This document shows, piece by piece, positions 1 through 5,540 of a stretch of 5,540 nucleotides of DNA. Below the pieces are notes generated by a model. That model did not search any database, was not told the origin of the DNA, and was given only the letters and a program-made list of their open reading frames with translations. This DNA comes from Candidatus Aminicenantota bacterium (lineage in GTDB: Bacteria; Acidobacteriota; Aminicenantia; UBA2199). Made by a program: the position numbers and the translations under genes. Where the stretch lies: contig DAOWKX010000025.1 in assembly GCA_030639705.1 (NCBI GenBank), positions 1-5,540 of the forward strand. Direction: 5' to 3'. How positions within the stretch are numbered: the stretch's first letter is position 1; the number at the start of each line of letters is the position of its first letter.

Positions 1-206
1 CTTAGCCAATAATTTTGAATACCTGATTTCCTATACAATAATAAAATAATTCCAGTTTCAATCAATGATTTAAATGCAATGACAGGTGGTGTTGTTCGGG
101 AACGCAAATGGAGGACATGGGCACCGTCACATATGAAATCTGTGATGAATAAATGGTGAGCTGTTGACGACAAAAGCGGTGAAAACAGGTCGTCATTGCG
201 AATCAT
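1..206 (-). CDS. Possible partial ORF reading out of the inverted-repeat element (dubious)
   Basis: On the minus strand an ATG at 206-204 opens a frame of 68 codons with no stop that runs off the left edge. It starts MIRNDDLFSPLLSSTAHH and continues through CDGAHVLHLRSRTTPPVIAF and KSLIETGIILLLYRKSG to the edge. I recognise no family. No Shine-Dalgarno-like sequence precedes the ATG. The first two thirds lie inside the inverted-repeat element and the remainder in unique flanking DNA. The frame may therefore be accidental, or a gene whose 5' end is supplied or disrupted by the insertion. In AT-rich DNA 68 open codons is only mildly surprising. Low confidence that this is a protein. Confidence 0.18.
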   Translation of the reverse strand, partial: MIRNDDLFSPLLSSTAHHLFITDFICDGAHVLHLRSRTTPPVIAFKSLIETGIILLLYRKSGIQNYWL

Positions 207-277
207 TTATAACAGATGAATATGATGATGGTCATGACCGTAATGGTTCCCGAACAACACCACCTGTCATTGCATTT
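72..277. mobile_element. MITE-like element with perfect 32-bp terminal inverted repeats
   Basis: The left arm at 72-103 (AAATGCAATGACAGG through TTCGGGAAC) is repeated exactly as its reverse complement at 246-277, a 32/32 match. The interior of about 142 bp also folds back through nested imperfect stems: 131-143 with 212-223 (ATAT..ATCTGT), 149-155 with 204-210 (7 bp, perfect) and 166-171 with 189-194 (GACGAC/GTCGTC). The whole unit can therefore form one long cruciform or RNA hairpin. TTTAA occurs at both edges (69-73 and 276-280), compatible with a target duplication, although it partly overlaps the repeat ends. No transposase is encoded, so the element would have to be moved in trans. Alternatives are a large intergenic palindromic repeat of ERIC type or a structured RNA. 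The fold-back structure is seen directly; mobility is inferred. Confidence 0.6.
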
Positions 278-342
278 TAATAATCATGTGATTTTCCATT
301 CGCTCCTATCAGGTAAAATCCGTTTGAAATGAAAAAATTTTC

Positions 343-371
343 TGTACATTTTGCCCGGCCTGAGGTATAAT
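343..371 (+). promoter_or_regulatory. Candidate sigma-70-type promoter of the M1-like peptidase gene
   Basis: A perfect -10 hexamer TATAAT (366-371) lies 17 bp downstream of TGTACA (343-348), a 4/6 match to TTGACA. Transcription would begin around 377-380, only a few bases before the ATG at 383, giving an almost leaderless mRNA. The start codon has no well-placed Shine-Dalgarno sequence (only AAGAG at 375-379, too close), which fits that reading. In AT-rich DNA such a box can arise by chance, and transcription could instead start further upstream. Confidence 0.35.
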
Positions 372-382
372 AATAAGAGAAT

Positions 383-2824
383 ATGCCCGGGAAAAAACAA
401 CTTTTATTGATCCTTTTTCTGTGGTTACCCGGTATGCTTTTAATGGCCGACAGCCGGCTAACAGAACTCATCAACGGAAAACAATGGACTGAATTATCCA
501 GACAATTTTCTGATAACAGTTGGCAATTGCTGGAGGAGTACTTTAAGAAATCTCTATCAATTCGATTTGTCACCTACCCAACTAATAAACTCACCTACAA
601 GGCCAAATTTAAAACCTATGGGGAAATCGGAACCCTCATCTATGAGAAGAAAGAGGATAAATATTTAAATCTGGAAATCAAAAATCAAATAAAACCCCTC
701 ATCTTTATCGAAAATTTCAAACAGTATCGAGTATTCAATAAAAAAATCAGCCTGGGTGATGCCAGCCTGTTTTTCAGGGACGGCCATTTTTACCTGTCCC
801 ATCCGTTCGGCCAGGTACTGTTTTTCGTTGGTGATTGGGAATTCAGCATCACCCCTTCGGACCCGGAAGAACAGGTGACCCTTACCCGGTTATTTAAAGA
901 AAATTCCATCAGGAAATCCGGCAACTGGGGAATACTGATTCTAAAGGATAAAACCTTTTTATCAGATACGGCCTTTCAATTCCAATCGCTTAGCCGGAAT
1001 AGCCCGGTACACCCTTTATTAACCATATACCGGGAATTTTTCGGGATTCAGATCAAACAATTCAAAGAATTCTGGTATCTACCCTTCAAGGGAGAAGACA
1101 ACTTAATCATTTTTAAGAAAGATAAAAAATCCTTTTATCTGTATGATTTCAACCAGACCATCTCCCCGGATACCCGGCTGAGAATTTCAGAAAATAATAA
1201 GATCATTCTCAACTATAATGCCATCCGACAACCAAAATTCATGATCCGAAAAAAAGATCGTGTCTCCCAGATACATTTGAACCTTTTTTACAATCCTGAA
1301 TCCGATTTTCTTTCCGGCACGGCTCTTATGTCCTTTGAAACCCCGTCTTCCTTCCGGATTCTCAACCTGGATGAAGGCCTGAAAATAAAGGCCAGCCTCG
1401 ACCTTACCCTGAAAGGTCTTTCGGTTATCCGGAAGGGAAAAGCCTATTACTTCCTGGGTCCCCGGACTAACACCCTGTCCTTTTTTTACCAGGGAAACAT
1501 CGAACCCGAAATCGACTGTACCGATATATTCAAGAGACAGACCCTTGAAATCGAAACCATAGAAAGGGATAAATTTTATTTTCTGTCCAATGCCCAGCAT
1601 TTTTTCCCCAATACAGACCTCGATTTTTTCAAGTCCAGGCTGACAATATCCCTGCCAAACAACTTTTCTTGTCTGGCCTCAGGCCAGCTGATGCGTTCCC
1701 GTCAATCCACCCGGAATACCTTTCAGTTTGAATCCAGCGGAATTAAGGGATTGACCATTGCCTGCGGTGAATTCAACTTAATAAAGAAAATCGAATCCAG
1801 AATCCCTATCAAAATTTTTTCCACTGCTGCCGGAGTAGAGTCAAAACATTTTCACCTGGAAGCCTTTACCGAACCGCTTAAAAAATTTAAATCCCGGTTC
1901 GACCTGGTCTCAAAATATTTTAATTTTAAAAAACTCAAAGAATCCCTTGATTTTTTGGTAAAACATTACGGTGGTCTGGATATTTCTGAAATTAATATGT
2001 TGCTGCGCAAAGACATTCAGGAAGGAGGCGTCAGCAACAAAGGTTTCATCTTTTTCAATTATAATCCGGATCTTTCCTTGAGCCAGAGAATCACCCGAAA
2101 GAGTCCCATTATCCTCAGTCAGGACCCTACCAATCATCTGATTCACGAACTGGCCCATCAGTGGTGGGGAGGCATGATCTCCTGGAATTCCTATGAGGAT
2201 GTCTGGATCACCGAAGGGTTTGCCCAGTTTTCACTGCTTTTTTTTCTGGAAAAAACCCTTTCCAAAAAAAAATTCAAGCGAATCCTGAAACGCTTGAAAA
2301 AAGAAATATACCGGGTCAATGAATTCGGACCGGTGGTATATGGAAAAAGAATATTAACCATTCATGATGATTATGAAGCCTACCAGACCATTGTATATAA
2401 CAAGGCGGCATTTGTGTTATTGATGCTCAAGGACATGATAGGTGAAAAAGAATTTTTCAAGCGGATAAGGACCATATTGAAAACCGGCAAATATAAAAGT
2501 ATGACCACCATGGATTTTATCAGACAGTTCAGTAAAAAAAGTCCGCTTATTTTTAAATTTTTAAACCACTGGATCACCAGACGAAAAATTCCGGAAATCT
2601 CAGTTTCGATACAGAAAAAACATCATATGGCCGATATAACCATTCGACAAACAGACCAGGCCGCTGTATTTCCCTTGACCTTGAAAATTAAAACCGGGCG
2701 GGGAATGGTTTTTCATACCATAACCATTAAAGAAAAAAATCAATATATCCCCATCAGAGAAAATTCAATCATCGAATCCATCCAAATAAATGACCTGAAA
2801 ACCCTGGTAAAAATTAAAAATTAG
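383..2824 (+). CDS. Exported M1-family-like zinc metallopeptidase with atypical GAMEN region
   Basis: This 813-residue protein starts with a signal peptide: GKK, then a hydrophobic core to about residue 21, with probable cleavage after Ala22. It should act in the periplasm or outside the cell. The zinc site is complete: H588-E589-L-A-H592 followed by E611 in WITEGFAQF, the HEXXH-X18-E pattern of gluzincin family M1. Y672 in YNKAA matches the Tyr that stabilises the transition state. The motif that normally reads GAMEN, whose Glu binds the substrate N-terminus, is GGVSN at 548-552. Aminopeptidase activity is therefore uncertain, and peptidase specificity is unknown. Approximate domains: 25-290, an N-terminal region including FVGDWEFSITPSDPEEQ (149-163), which I associate with some bacterial M1-like proteins; 295-480, M1 beta domain; 485-735, catalytic domain; 736-812, C-terminal beta domain. 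The ERAP1-type helical C-terminus is absent. An in-frame stop at 374-376 excludes an earlier start, and later Met codons would destroy the signal peptide. Confidence 0.88.
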   Translation: MPGKKQLLLILFLWLPGMLLMADSRLTELINGKQWTELSRQFSDNSWQLLEEYFKKSLSIRFVTYPTNKLTYKAKFKTYGEIGTLIYEKKEDKYLNLEIKNQIKPLIFIENFKQYRVFNKKISLGDASLFFRDGHFYLSHPFGQVLFFVGDWEFSITPSDPEEQVTLTRLFKENSIRKSGNWGILILKDKTFLSDTAFQFQSLSRNSPVHPLLTIYREFFGIQIKQFKEFWYLPFKGEDNLIIFKKDKKSFYLYDFNQTISPDTRLRISENNKIILNYNAIRQPKFMIRKKDRVSQIHLNLFYNPESDFLSGTALMSFETPSSFRILNLDEGLKIKASLDLTLKGLSVIRKGKAYYFLGPRTNTLSFFYQGNIEPEIDCTDIFKRQTLEIETIERDKFYFLSNAQHFFPNTDLDFFKSRLTISLPNNFSCLASGQLMRSRQSTRNTFQFESSGIKGLTIACGEFNLIKKIESRIPIKIFSTAAGVESKHFHLEAFTEPLKKFKSRFDLVSKYFNFKKLKESLDFLVKHYGGLDISEINMLLRKDIQEGGVSNKGFIFFNYNPDLSLSQRITRKSPIILSQDPTNHLIHELAHQWWGGMISWNSYEDVWITEGFAQFSLLFFLEKTLSKKKFKRILKRLKKEIYRVNEFGPVVYGKRILTIHDDYEAYQTIVYNKAAFVLLMLKDMIGEKEFFKRIRTILKTGKYKSMTTMDFIRQFSKKSPLIFKFLNHWITRRKIPEISVSIQKKHHMADITIRQTDQAAVFPLTLKIKTGRGMVFHTITIKEKNQYIPIRENSIIESIQINDLKTLVKIKN

Positions 2825-2837
2825 CGAATTAATCTTT

Positions 2838-2867
2838 CCAATCCCGATTGGCAATTCCTGTTTTTTT
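2838..2867 (+). terminator. Probable intrinsic terminator in the convergent gap
   Basis: CCAATC (2838-2843) and GATTGG (2846-2851) form a perfect short inverted repeat. Outer GAATT (2826-2830) and AATTC (2853-2857) can extend it with an asymmetric bulge. A run of seven Ts follows at 2861-2867. It begins 14 bp after the peptidase stop codon and ends just before the stop of the opposing gene, so it would end peptidase transcription. In the other direction the hairpin is followed by A-rich DNA and then T runs inside the peptidase 3' end, so it may also work weakly for the sulfatase-TPR gene. The two-base centre and the 9-bp gap between the inner stem and the T run make it less than ideal. Confidence 0.5.
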
Positions 2868-2869
2868 AT

Positions 2870-5341
2870 TCACTCTGCTTTTTTTGCTTCATCAATCAAT
2901 CTCGCCAATCGATTTTGTTGAGATCGGGGTAAGCGATTGAGATATCGAGTGTTCAGTATATTTAAATATTTTAAGGCCTTACCCCCCTGTCTGAGTCTGA
3001 TAAATGCAATCCCTAAATTGAAATAGGCATCGATGAAATCCGGTTGAATCTTTATGGTTTTTTTCCAGTCTTCGATCGCTTCCTCAATCCGGTTGGAAAA
3101 TAAGTTAACACTGGCCCTTCCGTTTACTGCCGGAGCATAGTAGGGATTTTTATCGATTGAGGTATTAAATTTGTCCCGGGCCTTATCCAGATAATTACGG
3201 TTCTTGGTTTTCTGAAAAAATATCAGATTAAGAATCCCCTGGTGACAATGGATTCCGGCAGACTCAGGATCGATACCCTGTGCCCGGTCATACAAATCAG
3301 AGGCTTTTTCAAGATTTCCTCTTTTGATTTCCAACCCGGCCATTTCGGTCAGAGCATCCGGGTTTTTGGAATCCATCTCCATGATTTTATTCAGTATGGC
3401 TTCAGCCGAAGTCAATTCCTTCAGGCTAATTAATCGGGCCGCTACTTTCACCAGAATCGGATGATCAAACGGATTGTCTAAGAGATGCTTGTTGTGGCCG
3501 ATTTTTTTTAAGCTGTTCACGGCTTCCGGGATTGCTCCGGTTTTGATTAATAATTCGGAATACATTTTCTTCAGGGCATAATTGCGGGGTTCCGATTGTA
3601 TGGCCTGCTTGAAATTCCGTTTGGCCTCTGAAAATAGGTTCTGATTCAAATTTATTTTACCTAAAAGTATGAAGGCCCTGGAATAGGTGGGATCAATATT
3701 CAGTATATCCTGACACAGCCTGGTAGCTGCTTTAAAGTTGGTAAAGTTGAAATAAGAATTGGCAAGATTAATCTTTAATTGATTATTATGAGGAAATTCC
3801 TTTATCCCCTTTTGCTGGATTTCGATTAATCTGGCCTTATCCTTTTTTTTCATATATATTTCAACAAATAAATCATAAATAGCCGGGGTCCTTATGTCGG
3901 GTTCATCGGATACCGATTTCATCAGTGTTTTTTCCGCCTGATCGACTTGCTCATCAACGATTAATTGTTTAACCCGCCTCAAATGGCCCTGGAAGGCAAT
4001 CCCCCGCTTGGGATCAATCAATCCTTTTGATTTTTTAAAAGAAGATATATATCCTAATGAAGTTAGATGTTTAATATCCTCGGATGACAATTTTTTCTTA
4101 AAAGCCGCCTTCTCTTCGGAATGATCGGAGATAAACTTTTCAAGTTTTTTATTCAGGCGCTGAGAAATATTGTATTTTTTATAGAAAAGATTATTTTTTT
4201 CACCTCTGTCTGCACTCAGATCATACAATTCGGATTTGGGTAAATGAATATATTTGAAATTGTCTTCGATTAATCCAATAACCGGTGCCCAGCCCATCTC
4301 TTCATTGGGATACAAACTCTCAAAGTACAGGAGCCGGCTGTTTTTTCCGGAATCATTGTTTTTCAGATTCAAAAAGGATTGTCCCTGAATGGTTTTATTG
4401 GATTTAAATCCGAACAGCTCTAATAAAGAGGGCATCACATCCACCAGGCTTATGTTGATATTAACAAAAGAGCCTTTCCTGAATCCCAGGTTTTTTGAAA
4501 AAATCAGGGGAACCTCCAGAGACGAATTGTAACAAAAAGTCCCGTGGCCATATTCCTGATGTTCCCCGAGATCTTCCCCGTGATCTCCAAAAATCACCAC
4601 CAGGGTCTTTTCATAAATCCCTTTCTCTTTCAAGTCGGATATGATTTTGCCAACATATTCGTCCATATAGGCCACCTCTCCCGCATAGAGATCTCCACTG
4701 AATTTAGTGCTGTAGGGATCCGGGGGTTCATAAGGCTGATGGGGATCAAAAAAGTGCACCCAGGAAAAAAACTTTTTCCGATGATTTTTATCAAACCACA
4801 GTTTGAATTTATTATAAACCGCCCGGGCCTTAATTTCCGAGCTAAATGAGTTTATCAAGTTACTGGAATCCAGCGCATCATCATAAACCGCAAATCCCTG
4901 GCTCAATCCGAATTTCGAGGCCACCACATAAGCAGACACGACCGCATGGGTCACATACCCCTGTTTTTTAAAAATTTCCGCTAAGGTCAATTCATCCTCC
5001 GGAAGACTATAGGAGGTATTAGTACGTACCCCGTGGGCCAGGGGATATCTCCCGGTAAACAGAGAACAGTGAGCGGGCAGGGTGAGGGGAACCGGGGTGT
5101 AGCAATTCTTAAAACTCACTCCCTGACGGGCAATCCGGTTAATATTGGGAGTTAAATCAACTTTATCATGATTGTAATATCCGATATAATCCGCCCGGGT
5201 GGTGTCAAGGGTAATGATAATCAGGTTGTGATCTTTTAAGGAAATAGAATATAAATTGAAAGAAAATAGAAACAAAAAGACTATTATTATAGTAACAAAA
5301 ATTATAGATAATTTTTTACTCATGAAGGTGTATTTTAACAT
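2870..5341 (-). CDS. Membrane-anchored sulfatase-fold (alkaline phosphatase superfamily) enzyme fused to TPR repeats
   Basis: An 823-residue protein. Residues 11-31 are strongly hydrophobic after a basic N-terminus (signal anchor or uncleaved signal), placing the rest outside the cytoplasm. Residues 38 to about 435 form a sulfatase-fold domain: metal ligand D46 in IIITLDTTRADYIG, the nucleophile region PLTLPAHCSLFTGRYP (85-100), WVHFFDPHQPYEPP (194-207), and metal ligands D253/H254 in FGDHGEDLGEH. The formylglycine signature C-X-P-X-R reads T87-L-P-A-H91, so Thr is the likely nucleophile, as in phosphotransferases and phosphodiesterases of this superfamily. A true sulfatase is doubtful and the substrate is unknown. 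A linker ending LTSLGYISS (426-434) leads to about eight TPR-like helical pairs from roughly 520 to 796 (for example SRAFILLGKINLNQNLFSEA and IDAYFNLGIAFIRLRQGGKA), probably a protein-binding scaffold. ATG at 5341 is the longest start; the second ATG (residue 7, MSKKLS) is equally plausible. Neither has a clear Shine-Dalgarno sequence. The upstream region 5342-5410 is very AT-rich, with no promoter I would call. Confidence 0.88.
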   Translation of the reverse strand: MLKYTFMSKKLSIIFVTIIIVFLFLFSFNLYSISLKDHNLIIITLDTTRADYIGYYNHDKVDLTPNINRIARQGVSFKNCYTPVPLTLPAHCSLFTGRYPLAHGVRTNTSYSLPEDELTLAEIFKKQGYVTHAVVSAYVVASKFGLSQGFAVYDDALDSSNLINSFSSEIKARAVYNKFKLWFDKNHRKKFFSWVHFFDPHQPYEPPDPYSTKFSGDLYAGEVAYMDEYVGKIISDLKEKGIYEKTLVVIFGDHGEDLGEHQEYGHGTFCYNSSLEVPLIFSKNLGFRKGSFVNINISLVDVMPSLLELFGFKSNKTIQGQSFLNLKNNDSGKNSRLLYFESLYPNEEMGWAPVIGLIEDNFKYIHLPKSELYDLSADRGEKNNLFYKKYNISQRLNKKLEKFISDHSEEKAAFKKKLSSEDIKHLTSLGYISSFKKSKGLIDPKRGIAFQGHLRRVKQLIVDEQVDQAEKTLMKSVSDEPDIRTPAIYDLFVEIYMKKKDKARLIEIQQKGIKEFPHNNQLKINLANSYFNFTNFKAATRLCQDILNIDPTYSRAFILLGKINLNQNLFSEAKRNFKQAIQSEPRNYALKKMYSELLIKTGAIPEAVNSLKKIGHNKHLLDNPFDHPILVKVAARLISLKELTSAEAILNKIMEMDSKNPDALTEMAGLEIKRGNLEKASDLYDRAQGIDPESAGIHCHQGILNLIFFQKTKNRNYLDKARDKFNTSIDKNPYYAPAVNGRASVNLFSNRIEEAIEDWKKTIKIQPDFIDAYFNLGIAFIRLRQGGKALKYLNILNTRYLNRLPRSQQNRLARLIDEAKKAE

Positions 5342-5411
5342 AAATTCAGCTTAAAAGAAACATGAAATTTAATATGTATTTCAGTTTTTATAAGGGTTAT
5401 ATATTTTAATT

Positions 5412-5490
5412 GAGCGTGAGGGAATTTCTTAAGAGCGTGCCCCGGAGGGAGCGAAGAAGATATTCCCGGAAGCGAAACAAAAAATATCTT
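5412..5490. repeat. Cluster of short GAGCG-type motifs with a hairpin
   Basis: GAGCGTG occurs at 5412-5418 and 5433-5439, and GAGCGAA and AAGCGAA at 5449-5455 and 5470-5476. The motif starts are spaced 21, 16 and 21 bp apart. CCCGGA also recurs at 5441-5446 and 5465-5470. AAGATATT (5457-5464) and AATATCTT (5483-5490) form a perfect 8-bp stem around an 18-nt loop. The block is more GC-rich than its surroundings and lies between the end of the right-edge gene and the leader of the sulfatase-TPR gene. It could be an interspersed palindromic repeat, a degraded terminator of the upstream gene (no T run follows the stem) or a regulatory array. Function unknown. Confidence 0.4.
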
Positions 5491-5496
5491 TGATAA

Positions 5497-5540
5497 TCAG
5501 AGATGCTCTTCAAACCATCCTAAAACTGACTCCCACCAGA
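5497..5540 (-). CDS. C-terminal end of a further minus-strand gene (partial)
   Basis: The minus strand reads WWESVLGWFEEHL followed by TGA at 5499-5497. The amphipathic, aromatic-rich ending resembles the last helix of alpha/beta-hydrolase or prolyl-oligopeptidase-type (S9) enzymes, which often end in a pattern like VLxWFxxHL. Only 13 codons are visible, so both the existence and the family of the gene are tentative. Other frames here also stop soon (SGGSQF and LVGVSFRMV before stops). It is co-directional with the sulfatase-TPR gene 155 bp downstream, but the repeat-bearing spacer argues against tight coupling. Confidence 0.4.
   Translation of the reverse strand, partial: WWESVLGWFEEHL

Noticed and set aside
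1..49. Plus-strand tail LANNFEYLISYTIIK ending at TAA (47-49), as a possible C-terminus of an upstream gene
   Set aside because: Only 15 codons are visible, there is no recognisable motif, and the opposite strand is also open. There is nothing to favour it.
79..159. Small plus-strand ORF (26 codons, MTGGVVRERKWRTW...) inside the inverted-repeat element
   Set aside because: It has no ribosome-binding site and is very short. It lies in the repeat, and the same start in the opposite arm diverges and stops after 12 codons.
1..382. CRISPR array, tRNA or intact transposase in the left gene-poor region
   Set aside because: There is only one inverted pair and no direct repeat series, no cloverleaf-like arrangement, and no long frame with transposase motifs.
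277..573. Minus-strand open frame of 98 codons overlapping the peptidase 5' end
   Set aside because: It is antisense to the signal peptide and N-terminus of a well-supported gene and shows no family features.
1187..1600. Minus-strand open frame of 137 codons within the peptidase gene
   Set aside because: It is fully contained antisense to confident coding sequence and its product has no recognisable domain.
4544..4849. Plus-strand open frame of 101 codons within the sulfatase-TPR gene
   Set aside because: It is antisense to conserved catalytic motifs (GDHGE, FDPHQPY). The open frame follows from their codon constraints.
5063..5069. C92 of the sulfatase-like domain as a formylglycine Cys
   Set aside because: C92 is five residues after the nucleophile position and is not followed by X-P-X-R. 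T87 aligns with the signature instead.

Overview
The window is AT-rich bacterial DNA. It holds two large convergent genes for exported proteins, with an intergenic repeat outside each of them. Both products carry an N-terminal export or anchor segment and act outside the cytoplasm. The AT-rich coding, the signal peptides and the pairing of an M1-type metallopeptidase carrying a distinctive N-terminal domain with an alkaline-phosphatase-superfamily ('sulfatase') enzyme fused to TPRs suggest a Gram-negative, probably environmental or anaerobic bacterium. From memory of these families I would lean to the Acidobacteriota/Aminicenantes neighbourhood. That is inference and cannot be proved here.

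Layout: (a) 1-382 is gene-poor. It is dominated by a roughly 206-bp palindrome-like element (72-277) with perfect 32-bp terminal inverted repeats, nested inner stems and a TTTAA direct repeat at its edges. It looks like a MITE or another non-autonomous mobile repeat. One weak open frame reads out of it to the left edge on the minus strand. A TATAAT box lies between the element and the first gene, only 11 bp from the start codon. (b) 383-2824 (+) encodes an 813-residue exported M1-family-like zinc peptidase. Its zinc site is intact, but the GAMEN exopeptidase motif is replaced by GGVSN. (c) 2825-2869 is a 45-bp convergent gap with a hairpin followed by seven Ts. (d) 2870-5341 (-) encodes an 823-residue membrane-anchored or secreted protein: a sulfatase-fold catalytic domain with Thr at the nucleophile position, then about eight TPR-like repeats. 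(e) 5342-5540 holds an AT-rich leader, a cluster of short periodic GAGCG-type motifs with a hairpin, and at the right edge the last 13 codons of a probable further minus-strand gene.

The two main genes face each other and are not an operon. The sequence shows no direct functional link beyond both acting at the cell surface. The right-edge partial gene lies upstream of the sulfatase-TPR gene on the same strand, but 155 bp of repeat-bearing DNA separates them. I see no CRISPR array, rRNA or tRNA gene, or intact transposase. The points most worth following are the long inverted-repeat element and the catalytic-residue departures in both enzymes.
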